A stretch of DNA of 64,000 nucleotides from Oreohelix idahoensis (lineage: Eukaryota > Mollusca > Gastropoda > Stylommatophora > Oreohelicidae): positions 248,001 to 312,000 of the forward strand of contig JAMPIV010019845.1 of NCBI GenBank assembly GCA_024509875.1, read 5' to 3'. The notes under the pieces are model-generated. The model saw only the letters and a program-made list of their open reading frames with translations, did not search any database and was not told the DNA's origin. This document shows, in pieces, positions 19,774 to 34,330 of this stretch; the stretch's first letter is position 1, and each line of letters opens with the position of its first letter. Made by a program: the position numbers and the translations under genes.

Positions 19774-22700
19774 TATTCTTCTTCTTCGTTCACCTTCAGA
19801 CTTCTACATTAATGACTCTAATAAAGGCAGTAGTCAGCTCATGGTTCCTGACATCTCGTTCACCCTCAGACTTCCACATTAATGACTCTAATAAAGGCAG
19901 TAGTCAGCTCAAGGTTCCTGACATCTCGTTCGCCTTCAGACTTCCACATTAATGACTCTAATAAAGGCAGTAGTCAGCTCATGGTTCCTGACATCTCGTT
20001 CACCCTCAGACTTCCACATTAATGACTCTAATAAAGGCAGTAGTCAGCTCAAGGTTCCTGACATCTCGTTCGCCTTCAGACTTCCACATTAATGACTCTA
20101 ATAAAGACAGTAGTCAGCTCAAGGTTCTTGACATCTCGTTCACCTTCAGACTTCCACATTAATGACTCTAATAAAGGCAGTAGTCAGCTCAAGGTTCCTG
20201 ACATCTCGTTCACCTTCAGACTTCCACATTAATGACTCTAATAAAGGCAGTAGTCAGCTCAAGGTTCCTGACATCTCGTTCACCTTCAGACTTCCACATT
20301 AATGACTCTAATAAAGGCAGTAGTCAGCTCAAGGTTCCTGACATCTCGTTCACCTTCAGACTTCCACATTAATGACTCTAATAAAGGCAGTAGTCAGCTC
20401 AAGGTTCCTGACATCTCGTTCACCTTCAGACTTCCACATTAATGACTCTAATAAAGGCAGTAGTCAGCTCAAGGTTCCTGACATCTCGTTCACCCTCAGA
20501 CTTCCACATTAATGACTCTAATAAAGGCAGTAGTCAGCTCAAGGTTCCTGACATCTCGTTCACCTTCAGACTTCCACATTAATGACTCTAATAAAGGCAG
20601 TAGTCAGCTCAAGGTTCCTGACATCTCGTTCACCTTCAGACTTCCACATTAATGACTCTAATAAAGGCAGTAGTCAGCTCAAGGTTCCTGACATCTCGTT
20701 CACCCTCAGACTTCCACATTAATGACTCTAATAAAGGCAGTAGTCAGCTCATGGTTCCTGACATCTCGTTCACCTTCAGACTTCCACATTAATGACTCTA
20801 ATAAAGGCAGTAGTCAGCTCATGGTTCCTGACATCTCGTTCACCGTCAGACTTCCACATTAATGACTCTAATAAAGGCAGTAGTCAGCTCAAGGTTCCTG
20901 ACATCTCGTTCACCTTCAGACTTCCACATTAATGACTCTAATAAAGGCAGTAGTCAGCTCAAGGTTCCTGACATCTCGTTCGCTCTCAGACTTCCACATT
21001 AATGACTCTAATAAAGGCAGTAGTCAGCTCAAGGTTCCTGACATCTCGTTCACCTTCAGACTTCCACATTAATGACTCTAATAAAGGCAGTAGTCAGCTC
21101 AAGGTTCCTGACATCTCGTTCGCTCTCAGACTTCCACATTAATGACTCCAATAAAGGCAGTAGTCAGCTCAAGGTTCCTGACATCTCGTTCGCTCTCAGA
21201 CTTCCACATTAATGACTCCAATAAAGGCAGTAGTCAGCTCAAGGTTCCTGACATCTCGTTCGCTCTCAGACTTCCACATTAATGACTCCAATAAAGGCAG
21301 TAGTCAGCTCAAGGTTCCTGACATCTCGTTCACCCTCAGACTTCCACATTAATGACTCTAATAAAGGCAGTAGTCAGCTCAAGGTTCCTGACATCTCGTT
21401 CACCCTCAGACTTCCACATTAATGACTCTAATAAAGGCAGTAGTCAGCTCAAGGTTCCTGACATCTCGTTCACCTTCAGACTTCCACATTAATGACTCTA
21501 ATAAAGGCAGTAGTCAGCTCAAGGTTCCTGACATCTCGTTCACCCTCAGACTTCTACATTAATGACTCTAATAAAGGCAGTAGTCAGCTCAAGGTTCCTG
21601 ACATCTCGTTCACCTTCAGACTTCCACATTAATGACTCTAATAAAGGCAGTAGTCAGCTCAAGGTTCCTGACATCTCGTTCACCTTCAGACTTCCACATT
21701 AATGACTCTAATAAAGGCAGTAGTCAGCTCAAGGTTCCTGACATCTCGTTCACCCTCAGACTTCTACATTAATGACTCTAATAAAGGCAGTAGTCAGCTC
21801 AAGGTTCCTGACATCTCGTTCACCCTCAGACTTCCACATTAATGACTCTAATAAAGGCAGTAGTCAGCTCAAGGTTCCTGACATCTCGTTCACCTTCAGA
21901 CTTCCACATTAATGACTCTAATAAAGGCAGTAGTCAGCTCAAGGTTCCTGACATCTCGTTCACCTTCAGACTTCCACATTAATGACTCTAATAAAGGCAG
22001 TAGTCAGCTCAAGGTTCCTGACATCTCGTTCACCTTCAGACTTCCACATTAATGACTCTAATAAAGGCAGTAGTCAGCTCAAGGTTCCTGACATCTCGTT
22101 CACCTTCAGACTTCCACATTAATGACTCCAATAAAGGCAGTAGTCAGCTCAAGGTTCCTGACATCTCGTTCACCTTCAGACTTCCACATTAATGACTCTA
22201 ATAAAAGCAGTAGTCAGCTCAAGGTTCCTGACATCTCGTTCGCCCTCAGACTTCCACATTAATGACTCTAATAAAGGCAGTAGTCAGCTCAAGGTTCCTG
22301 ACATCTCGTTCACCTTCAGACTTCCACATTAATGACTCTAATAAAGGCAGTAGTCAGCTCAAGGTTCCTGACATCTCGTTCGCCCTCAGACTTCCACATT
22401 AATGACTCTAATAAAGGCAGTAGTCAGCTCAAGGTTCCTGACATCTCGTTCGCCCTCAGACTTTCACATTAATGACTCTAATAAAGGCAGTAGTCAGCTC
22501 AAGGTTCCTGACATCTCGTTCGCCCTCAGACTTTCACATTAATGACTCTAATAAAGGCAGTAGTCAGCTCAAGGTTCCTGACATCTCGTTCGCCCTCAGA
22601 CTTCCACATTAATGACTCTAATAAAGGCAGTAGTCAGCTCAAGGTTCCTGACATCTCGTTCACCTTCAGACTTCCACATTAATGACTCTAATAAAGGCAG

Positions 22701-23331
22701 TAGTCAGCTCAAGGTTCCTGACATCTCGTTCGCCCTCAGACTTCCACATTAATGACTCTAATAAAGGCAGTAGTCAGCTCAAGGTTCCTGAGATCTCGTT
22801 CGCCCTCAGACTTTCACATTAATGACTCTAATAAAGGCAGTAGTCAGCTCAAGGTTCCTGACATCTCGTTCGCCCTCAGACTTTCACATTAATGACTCTA
22901 ATAAAGGCAGTAGTCAGCTCAAGGTTCCTGACATCTCGTTCGCCCTCAGACTTCCACATTAATGACTCTAATAAAGGCAGTAGTCAGCTCAAGGTTCCTG
23001 ACATCTCGTTCGCCTTCAGACTTCCACATTAATGACTCTAATAAAGGCAGTAATCAGCTCAAGGTTCCTGACATCTCGTTCGCCCTCAGACTTCCACATT
23101 AATGACTCTAATAAAGGCAGTAGTCAGCTCAAGGTTCCTGAGATCTCGTTCGCCCTCAGACTTTCACATAAATGACTCTAATAAAGGCAGTAGTCAGCTC
23201 AAAGTTCCTGACATCTCGTTCGCCCTCAGACTTCCACATTAATGACTCTAATAAAGGCAGTAGTCAGCTCAAGGTTCCTGACATCTCGTTCGCCCTCAGA
23301 CTTCCACATTAATGACTCTAATAAAGGCAGT
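19774..23331. repeat. 70-bp minisatellite, about 50 copies
   Basis: The unit is CAGACTTCCACATTAATGAC, then TCTAATAAAGGCAGTAGTCA, then GCTCAAGGTTCCTGACATCTCGTTCACCCT. The period is exactly 70 bp from about 19790 to the end. Variant sites are CACCTTC/CACCCTC/CGCCCTC/CGCTCTC, CTTCCAC/CTTTCAC and CTCTAAT/CTCCAAT, and they cluster in blocks. The left edge, with ATTCTTCTTCTTCGTTCACC at about 19778, matches a single-copy site at 29804-29823 on the other strand. Confidence 0.97.
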
Positions 23332-26300
23332 AGTAGAATTAATATAATCTATAGCTAAATTGTTCCGGCTGTAGCGTAAATCTAACTAACTGATATTAAC
23401 CAGTAAGAGTTATTTTAATCGTCTAGTAAATGCACTATTCATTATGAGTACTGACGAAATATATTTATTTCTAATTCATGATGATTAAAAATATAAATGA
23501 CTAGCGCTTATTTTACGGAGACTTTTTTTAAACGATTCAGTATGAGATACACGTGTAGTTCTATTCATAAGTTAAATAACTGAGTGTATGAACATATTGT
23601 ATTTTACGCGGGTTAAGGATAGGTTTGAGAATACTATATTATGGTTAAGTATTTTGTACTTTTTTCTTCCTATACACAGTACTGGGTCAAACCCAAAAAC
23701 CTTACCAGCGGCTTCCATATAAATCTGAGAATAACCTTACAAAAGAACATGTTTACATAGTATCTGGGTCTTCAAGGTGAACCTGTCTGTTTACACCCAG
23801 AAAGAGACAGAGTACCAACCCAAATAACATTAAGAGTGACTTTGTAACTGGGCCTATAGATCCAGATTTCTTTTTTCCCAATTTCATTTACATTCAGCCC
23901 GTTGTGGCGACCTAACAAACATTAACATTTCCCGACGTTTGACCATTCGTGGTGTGACAAGGCATTTTTATACTGAGAGAAGTTACCGTCCTGACATTCC
24001 TATGTACTGGAAATCTCAAGCTATTGACACTGTGAGCACTGTTAAATTTCTAACCTGGTCTAATTAATGTGACATAAACAGTAATCCTAAATAAAAGTAA
24101 CAAAGTGAACGTTTGTAGTGGATTTTGATGGTACTGTATGGTTGTGATATTACCTAGTGTGATGCATGAGGTCAGCTGTGAAGGCTCCTGAGATAAATGT
24201 AGCTGTGAATTTACAGAAGGCCCTTCTTGCTACCACTTACGACCTCACACATATCTTTTTTACTAATGAATGTGGCTACGTTAAAAATCTAGGGTACTGA
24301 AATGTAAGGTGTTGTATTAGTATATACAAACACACACACAGATATTTAATAAGTCTAATAATATTAATAAAATTTATAACACACTGAACTAACTCAAGCT
24401 GTTTAAAATTTTGATATTAAATTTTCTTTAAGTTTATTTGTTCTGAACCAAGGTTTTATTTTGGTCAGAACATATGAAAGGTTTTGAAATTATGAATGAA
24501 ATGCATGAATATATGGCATAATAAATGAAAGGTGTGTACATATGAATTTTACAAGACTAGTTAATATTACTACTGTTTATATTTGTAATTTATCTGGGAG
24601 AACGATTACTGGATGTGCTGTTGGGGTGGCTTCATCACTCCCAGTCTATGACTACCAAACATTGTCCATTTACTGATGGGAAAAATACAAGTTTATTTCC
24701 CAACATGGTATGTTCTAGTTGATGGGAATATAATTGGGTGTTAGTTATTAAATAAGTTGGTGAATGTCCAGCAGGCCAGACGCTCACGTATCTTTGACTG
24801 AGTAGTTCTAGTGCTGGAATCTGGTGGCCCCACCTCTCCGTGCTTGGGGGCAATATAGGCTGCTCTGCCAAAATTTTAGACTGCACGGGTCCACACTTGT
24901 AGTTTTCAACATAGCATTTGACACCACTTTGGTGCCAAATAAAAAACTCACAGTTCTGAAATAAAAATATTGGGTCATGTGTCAGAACTCTACCTCCTGA
25001 GCCACTTCTACACTCAACACTACACAACAACACCACATAGACGGGGTCAGATCTCTCTGACCATACAGCACATCTTACCAAGTTGGTTTCACATAGTAAA
25101 GTTCCCCAAGACTACATATTCTGAAATATGTTCATTAGCTTCCTGCCATTGAATAGGATAGGTGATATGTTCCACTGATCTCAACACTTGATCCGCCCTT
25201 CATAATTCTTGCTGGCGTTTAGGTATTTTGTTTGTCTCTAGACCCTGAACTGGGGCTGGGGATCTAGAGCGAATCCTTACTTGTTGTAAGGGATAGATTA
25301 TGATATGGCAGTATCAAATCACTCGAAACATTAAACAATATTAAAATATACAAAGAAAATACTTTCAGTCTTACCAGAATTATGAATAGAGAACACAGTT
25401 ATATGCTAGCAAAACTCAGCTGAGCTGCTGGCTCTAGTATGGCGTCCCTCTAAATATTGCAATTAGCTTCTGGGAATCACACCACTGAAGAATTACTGTG
25501 TCTACTACTGGACAACTTATGATGAATGGCAAAGATGCGCGTCTGAGCGCCGATAATATGTTTATCTGTGGCCAATCACCGCCTTTTTTCCTTTTCAAAT
25601 TTCAAACCTCCTACCAAAAGTCAATTCAGTCATACCTCAGTCAAGTATGTATTATTGTCTGTTGGTCCGTCTGTCTCTACTTGCGTTTTTTACAAAAACA
25701 CACTTGTTTATACATGCATTTCCTACACGAATCTGCCTCTAGAGTTATTTTTAGCCACAACTTTCCACTAATTCCCCCTCCCTTTCATTCATCTAGATTT
25801 TAGCACTTGAGTCTCAAGGCCGCAATTTTTTGAAAATTAGTGACATGTTTTTGTTTCAATGCAGTCGCTCGCTGATATGAACAACACAGTCTTTTGTCAA
25901 TATCTTCATTATTATCTATCCGTCTGTATAAATGAAAGCATATTATTTCTCTGCTCACGATGGGCCATCCGGCCAGCTAGGTTTTATATTCCTAACATTA
26001 TTATTAAGAAAAAGTTACTTTTCAAGGTTAGTTGTTTTTTTTTGTTTTTGAAATATGTTCGAGCATCGTCTGTAATGCGTTTGCCGCTGAATTCAAATAA
26101 AGGACTAAGTATCGCAAAAGCGTCCAAGAAATGACTGTTACGTATAATAGCTAAGGTCCCGTTTGTCCATTTCTTTACCTTGTGTCAACTTGGGGACGTG
26201 AATTTTTTTCCTTTCCCCACCAATTGCGTCTTTTTAGCCTTGCTAGTTTCAAGCACGTGTTCAGTCATATTTTCTTTTTGATCTCCGTTCTCATCCCGTC

Positions 26301-27102
26301 CCAAGGGTAAACGTTTTGCCTTCACGTCTAGCAAGTTAGTTTCCATGGCGGGTGGTGACCCGCGGCATGGGCGATCATGTCTTCTAGTAGCTTACGCATT
26401 ATTTTTATCCCTACATTTTATCTTTGGAGATATTTTAACGTTGTATCACGGTTAATTTTATCACAACGTTCCCCGAAGAAGTGGATTTAATCTGTCTTTG
26501 AGGAGCTGGGGTTTTCTTTGCCAAAATAACACTGGATTTGCTGTGTGCGTGTGTCCTAAAGATTGTTCCAGAAGGTGCAAACCAAGTATTAGGTAAGAAC
26601 GAATGCACGTGGCCACGGTTGTCTGAGAAGAGAGGAAGGATGAATGAATAATTCTCATTTATATATCTTGTAGAATCCAGGTTTGCATGTTGTTATTTTT
26701 TTTAGTAAGTTTTGCAAATACTGTCCCTTTCAGAATAGATTAACGTATAAACTCTGTTCTTTACTGTAGAGGGAAATCCTAGACCATAGCATATAAATCT
26801 TTGACTCTTTGGGGGTTAATAACTTTCTTCTAATTGGATCTTGTCTCAACAGAGGGAGGGAGGATTACACCTATGAGTCTATTTCTTTATTAATTTCATT
26901 AACCTATGTTTATTTGTATTTGATTGATATTCATAATATTGCTGTTGTAGAGTTTCTTTATAGTAAATAAAATTTACATAAAAACTTTATTTACATGTGT
27001 TGGTCAGCTCGTCCCAAAATATCCCTATTCCATAAATATAATTTGTCACGTCTGTGCGTCTAACTGTCGTCACTTATGTGTGTGTGTATGTGAGTGTTTG
27101 AG
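23332..27102. other. Gene-free AT-rich stretch
   Basis: Open frames such as the 148-codon minus frame at 24635-25081 show no family motif and are low in plausibility. A GC-rich imperfect hairpin lies at 26345-26372. No RNA gene or transposon end was recognised. Confidence 0.45.
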
Positions 27103-28784
<1,682 letters not shown>

Positions 28785-28880
28785 TTAAAGATTCATATGA
28801 GGCTGTCAACCTCAACATGTGAAAAGGATACATTCACGAATCACCACAGCAAGCGCTGGTGATTGCTTCATGCTAGGTCT
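28785..28880 (-). repeat. Dispersed hairpin repeat, copy 4 (inverted)
   Basis: The minus strand reads GTGGTGATTCGTGAATG, then CACATGTTGAGGTTGACAGC and CTCATATGAATC. It aligns with the hairpin core of the copies after the 50-bp and 44-bp arrays. Confidence 0.45.
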
Positions 28881-29690
28881 CACGGAGAACCAAACGCAGA
28901 AGTAACCCCAGACTCCGAATGGAGCAGGGAATGAGTGATGATTACATCAACATATATATAGTTGTGTATTATCATTTGTTAAATGGATGTAAACTTTATA
29001 CGTTGCTCCAGGCACAAGCCATTTTCCGCTGTCCAGTCACAAATTTTCATTAGATTAACTGAAATAATGGTGATTTTTCATCACATTGCCTGAGTTAGAT
29101 AATATTCGCCCAGGAGAAGTAAACAATCTGAGAAAAGGAATCAGTTCACGGACAGCGGGGATAAGCGCGTGATTAACATCAGGCAAACAAATATTTAGAA
29201 GCGGAATTTGTTCTTTTATTCCCTCTAAAAGTTGGTGGTACGGGTCGGAGAGGCCAGTTGCGGTACTACTTTACGAACGATACCCCAGCTGTCCTGCTAG
29301 TCTGTGTTTCTAAGCCTGAGATCGACACTTGAAGATCTTTGCCTGGACCAGGATCAGTAACTTCTAGACATATGGAAACGTGCCCTCTACACAGACACGA
29401 ATTTACGGAACCAGCAGCACCAGCAATTCAGGAATTTGGAAAGATTAGTCATAGTTCTAACAGGCTAAAGCAACCGACTTTATTTCTAAAACTGATAGCC
29501 AGTCAATGATGATAACTATCTCTAAGAATTACTAGTTTATATTTATTTACATTTGTTACAAAAGGGATTGATCATTAAATTTTGTTTGTGTTGATAAATC
29601 CATAGTCGAATTAATGATTACAGAGCGTAATGCACATGTGTGAGTCTTGATTTTAATATATATAGTTCTATCTACACCCGAAGAGCCACT
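28881..29690. other. Gene-free stretch, nothing recognised
   Basis: No coding or RNA features seen. Confidence 0.45.
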
Positions 29691-29860
29691 AATAATAATA
29701 ATCAGAGGAATCTCGCTGGATTAAACCAGCGGGGGGCTTAACGAGCTAACGAATAATAAGATAACCCAATCCTTTCTTTGAACTTATTCAAGTTGACATC
29801 TGAGGGTGAACGAAGAAGAAGAATCCTTCACAAAAGTTGACGGCAGATACTAGAGTTAAC
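29691..29860 (-). repeat. Dispersed sequence related to the 70-bp array edge
   Basis: The minus strand has ATTCTTCTTCTTCGTTCACC followed by CTCAGA. This is the same 20-bp string that opens the 70-bp array at 19778 and is carried partly in each unit as TCGTTCACCCTCAGA. A hairpin (CGCTGG, six-base loop, CCAGCG) lies nearby at 29715-29732. It may be a terminal segment of a non-autonomous element. Confidence 0.4.
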
Positions 29861-30274
29861 ATTGCTAAGAAACATTCAGCATTGTTCTCGCTTTTCTGAA
29901 TATCTTGTGAACAGTACCTTGAGGTAGAAGCATCATTATCCTTCTGCCTATAACTCTGCCAAGAGTAATCTTGTGCGAAGGTAGACACCTTTGAAGACCC
30001 AAATTAGTTACCCTTGAAGTTGTGGCCACTGTTGGACCACTACTGTAGAGCTAAAGGGAGGCAATCCGTGACAGCATTTACTAACAGTCTTAATGCCAGT
30101 TTGGATTTGTTATACAAGTGTACATTTATGCCAAATGTTCGAAAGTTTCACTTGACTTGTTACATAGCACCTGGTCTTTGTGACACCAAACGTCAAAGTG
30201 ACTATCCTCCGTGATGCATGTGTGTGTGTGTGCGTGTGTATGCGTAGCTCCTCGTGTGTCTTGCCAAGGTTTAC

Positions 30275-30402
30275 ACTCACAGCGAGCTGATAGCGCCGTT
30301 CCGATGGCTGCTAGTTTGAATGCCCGAAGTGTCTATCGTTTCTGTTACTTTTATATTGTCTAATCTCTTTCTTTCTTTCTATCTTTCTTTCTTTCTATCT
30401 TT
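30275..30402 (+). repeat. SINE-like fragment with CTTT tail
   Basis: TGATAGCGCCGTTC followed 15-20 bp later by TAGTTTGAATGCCCG resembles the A and B boxes of tRNA-derived SINE heads. The segment ends in a CTTT/CTAT microsatellite at 30366-30402, which would suit a SINE tail. It is degraded, and no target duplication is evident. Confidence 0.35.
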
Positions 30403-31642
30403 AGTTTACTGGTCATAAGCCTGGGATTTTCCTCTATTTCTATTTCTGTGTTAGACAACAAAAGTTTGACGTCACTTTTGTCTAGCGATTGTTAGTTCCG
30501 TGACATATAGACGTGTCCATCTTTTCAACCCATTTATTTTTCTGTCTAGTTTTGTCTGGAACTGTGCCTTGAAGGACAATCTCTGGTAGCCCACGTGATC
30601 TTGACACGTGGCAATACCAGGTCATCTCCCGTCTCTTTTATTATGTGTGAGATTAGTGTTAAAATTAGGTCAGTCTGTCCCAGTTTTCCATGTTACTAAT
30701 TCTTGCCTCTTCTAGCCAGACAAACATTTAGGTCAGCGCTGAACAAATGTCAGGCCAAGAATGAGATAACAGATGACCAGTGACCGTAGTGACTGTCCGT
30801 ATAGAGACAAGTTGACCTTATTCTGGATCGACAATAAATAAGGGTGTAAAAAGTGGGAAACATAATATTGATTGATGACCTCTCTGTCAGAGTGCTTTAT
30901 TTCTGTGTCTAGTTGTTAGATGGTAAGATAGACGTAGAAGTACGCACGGACATTTATACCTTCATTCATATCAGAATCTTTATTCTTCAGAAAATACATT
31001 GATAAGTACTGACATGATATAATAAAATACAACATGGCATATAGGAGAATCGTTAGAATTTACATAAAGTGTGGAAGACGTCTCAAATAGTTCAGTTTGG
31101 GTGTTTTTACATCGAATGTTTGTGTTACACATATATAACAATCTTTAAGCTTTCTAAAAGACATTAGCATGTAACGATATATGATTCAACATACCAAAAA
31201 TGAGTATTATTGAAATTTACAAATTTTGTGTGGAATACCTTTCAAGTGGATCAATATGGGTGTTTTTACATGGGGGTTACAGTATATCAGAATCTTTGTT
31301 TGCCATAAAATACATTGACAGGTAGTGGAGAGCGATACTAATTATAGCATCAAATAGATTAGTAGTTTGGTATATTAAACAGAGCACAATTGAGATTAGA
31401 CTTAATAAAAGTTTGGAAAACATCCCCAGCAATTTAAAATGGGTGTTTTTTACATCGAAGTTTCCATATTCCGTAAGAACCTATAATTGCACTAATGCTG
31501 ACATATTTACATAAAACTTTGGCTTCAAATTTCCGCAGCCCCAGCGACATTAATTCACTCACACACTTTGCATGCACATGTTCCAAACTAACAATTATCA
31601 GTACGATAACATGTGTACGATAGCCTAATTCGTTAATTTCTT
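30403..31642. other. Gene-free stretch, nothing recognised
   Basis: The phrase TGGGTGTTTTTACAT recurs at about 31099, 31258 and 31440 (GGGTGTTTTTTACATCGA in the last), spaced about 160-180 bp. This hints at a diverged tandem repeat of that period. Confidence 0.45.
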
Positions 31643-31810
31643 ATACATACATATATTCACACACACATATACACAAACATATTCACACATACATACATAC
31701 ACATATTTACACAAACAAGCATATACATAGATACAAATAAGCCTATATACATACACACATACTTACATACATACCCAAGCACGGACACACATACTACACA
31801 CGGATACATA
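31643..31810. repeat. ACAT/CA-rich microsatellite region
   Basis: Interrupted runs of CATA, CACA and TACA motifs end directly at the CAGTGCCGG terminus of the following hAT element. Confidence 0.8.
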
Positions 31811-32022
31811 CAGTGCCGGATTAAAGCAACTGGAGGCCCTGGGCTAGAAGACTTGGGAGGCCCAAACTTAATAGCATCTGATTATGAGAAAAAAACCTCG
31901 ATCTCTTCTTTATCCACACAATGAAAGTAGAACATTTTTGAAATGTTAGCATTAATAAAAAGATTGTTTATAAATTTATAACCTTTAATAAGTTTAGAAA
32001 AGTATGGAACTAATGAAGACGT

Positions 32023-33599
32023 TCACACACAACATTCATAACTATGTTTAAAAATTACACTATGTGCAAACTCAAAACAGTAGCTTCGAATTCTTTTTAA
32101 TGCAAAATTATCTATTATGTCATTAAAAGCAGTAAGTCGCAGTTTATCATTTTCTATGCAGAGAATGATAAGATCAGACAACCGATCTTGGGACATTGTT
32201 GACCGCAGATCATTCTTAATCCTTTTTAGTCTAGAAAATGATCTTTCACCATTACAATTAGTAACCATTAAACACAGGAACAATCTGAAAGTTGTTTCCA
32301 TATGTGGAAAAGCTGTCTGAATTTTTTCTTAGAATATTATTTGATACATATCCTGGTGGCTGAAATTTTCTTTTTCAGGGTGAGCTTGTTTGACGTACAG
32401 GTGGAAGTGCAAGAGTTAATCGACTAGACTGAGGTCAACATCTTTTGGATACTCTTGCATCAACATCTCGACACCATTATGAATTTGTTCCTCGGTTGCT
32501 TGCAGGTTCACCAAAAATAAAAAATTGCCAGCTACACTCCTATACACTGTTGCTCGTCTGTCTAGGTTGGCTTCAAGAGCATCCATGACAGAAATAAAAG
32601 AATTTATTCTAAAACTGTCTCTTGGAGAAAGTTCGTCTAAAGCTTTGGGCGCTGCCCCGTCATTGCTATGTTTTTTTCGTACAATTATTTTGACAGTTTT
32701 GTACTCTACATCCGGTAGAGTAATTTTTGCTTACTGTTCAATTTCATCAAAATTAGCCCGAGTATTTGATACGAACTGCAACAGTGAGCTGTCAATCTTT
32801 GCACATGTGTTCATGGACATTTGCGAACTTTGAAGGGCCTTGCTAACTTTATGAAATTGGTCTAGCAAATGTGCCCAAAGGTGAAGCATGAAAATGAATT
32901 CAAATTCTTCAATTTTTTTTTTAGAAGATTTTTAGCCTGTCGTCTAGTATCTTCTTTTTCAGTTTCATCACAGTAAATATGACAGAGGGTTTCAACAATG
33001 TTAGCAAAACTTTCGCTAATAGCTGCAGTAGCTTTGGCGTGAGCCTCCCATCTTGTGTCTGATAAATGCTTGGGAACTTTTGACTCTGGAGGCAAGAAAC
33101 ATTTTAGCACTGACCATCTTTTTGTAGAAGCTGAGAAAAAACAATAAAGCTCATTTATTGTACCAACTAAATTCACTGCATCCAGGCACGAGTCAACTGC
33201 GGTTCGTCCAACTAGATTTATGGAATGTCCAGCGCATGGAATAAACTTTGCAAACTTGTTGCTTTCCAGAATTTTTTGTTGAACGCCGTTATACTTTCCA
33301 GCCATATTAGCTGCATTGTCAAATGGATTGTCCTCTACATTTACTGAAATCAATTTCAAATTCACTGAAGTAGTTCAGTATCAGCTCAGCCATACTTTCT
33401 CCGATGTGATCTTTCAGTTAAAAAACCTCAGAAAGCGTTCAACTGTTAATCCATCACTAGGAGAAAAATATCTAACAAATACAGTAAGTTGAACAACATG
33501 GGAAACATCAGGGGTTGAATCAACTGATAAGATGATAGGAAACTCTTTACAGAGCGATACAACAGGAGGCAATCTGATCATCAGAAGGAGTCCCCCCAT
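32023..33599 (-). pseudogene. hAT transposase (ZMYM1-like), middle and C-terminus
   Basis: The minus strand shows SVDSTPDVSHV with VERFLRF, then DNAANMAGKYNGVQ, PCAGHSINLVGR, FFSASTKRW, SDTRWEAHAKA, and finally NCNGERSFSRLK with LRSTMSQDRL. These are successive conserved blocks of the DUF4371/hAT C-terminal dimerisation family found in ZMYM1-like proteins. Frame changes near 33390 and 32880 and in-frame stops near 32730 and 32420 break it. Readable homology nevertheless continues through the gaps between open frames. Confidence 0.82.
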
Positions 33600-33941
33600 C
33601 GGACAAGTGTTTCGGCCCAGTATACTCCTTTACACTCTAAGGGGGGGCGGGCCCACTTGGGTCATGACTCCCAAGTGTCTCAGCTTCCTGTTGTCTTGTA
33701 TCGAAAATGAACCCATTTCACTTTGGTAGCAACTTTAAAATCTACAACTCCGCCAGCCGTGGAGGCAATTGTGAAAGTAACAAAGAGAAGACAAATTACT
33801 CCGTTCGTTCCGTCGTACACAACTAGGGACAGACACGGACACACCTGCGCGAAGCCGACGAGGCTAGCCACTGCGCGCTAGCAACTGAAATTCTGTGCCT
33901 AACACCTCTTATAATAGACACCGCCTGTTGCTCGTCAGTCA
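33600..33941. other. Unassigned insert within the hAT remnant
   Basis: This stretch interrupts transposase homology. It contains a palindrome, CACTTGGG, eight bases, CCCAAGTG, at 33651-33674, and a GC-richer composition around 33830-33885. I could not assign it to an element family. The protein segment around FSLI..DST appears to be partly present on both sides. Confidence 0.4.
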
Positions 33942-34330
33942 CTACCCTTTCATCAGTACAATGAAAAACTCAACGTACTGTGGACTTTGAAAAATTAAAC
34001 TAAAATAACCTTCTTGTTTGATGTCGCTAAGTATTGCTTCTCGAACTTTATTAACCATCAACTGGATAACCTCTTCACATATGGTTTTGGATAAGTACGA
34101 TGGCTGACCACAGCCTATACTTCTATACTGATTTATGTGAGCACGCAGGAAGAGATCAAATTTGGCAGTTAATTCAAGCAATCCACGAAAGTTACTATTG
34201 TTGGGAGAACCAAATGTTTCATCATCTCCTCTAAATGTCAAACCACGTTCTGCCAAAAGGGAGATCACTGCAATAACTCTGTTGCGAGAGGTTCAGATGT
34301 TATTAAGATGTAAGATATCCTGGACAAAAA
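33942..34330 (-). pseudogene. hAT transposase (DUF4371) N-terminal part
   Basis: The minus strand gives VIAVISLLAERGLTFRGDDE, NNSNFRGLLELTAKFD, LSKTICEEVIQLM and IKQEGYFSLI, the DUF4371 block that precedes the catalytic segment in ZMYM1-like transposases. It is separated from the downstream part by the unassigned insert. Confidence 0.75.

Larger units (their letters stand above)
31811..34330 (-). mobile_element. hAT transposon remnant, ZMYM1/DUF4371 type
   Basis: The left end CAGTGCCGGATTAAAGC at 31811 is a typical hAT-type terminus, preceded by GATACATA. Transposase homology on the minus strand runs from 34330 to 32023. I did not find the matching right terminus or a second target duplication, so the 5' end of the element is probably lost. 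Confidence 0.72.

Noticed and set aside
16186..23331. CRISPR-like arrays
   Set aside because: Units follow one another without unique spacers, and the context is a transposon-rich animal genome. These are minisatellites.
24635..25081. 148-codon minus frame as a host gene
   Set aside because: There are no recognisable motifs, no repeat copies and no supporting context; the length is within chance for this composition.
30275..30402. A functional tRNA gene
   Set aside because: Only A- and B-box-like patches are present. I cannot fold a cloverleaf, and the CTTT tail suggests a degraded SINE.
32525..32833. Plus-strand 102-codon frame
   Set aside because: The minus strand here continues hAT transposase homology (with one stop), so the plus frame is a shadow.
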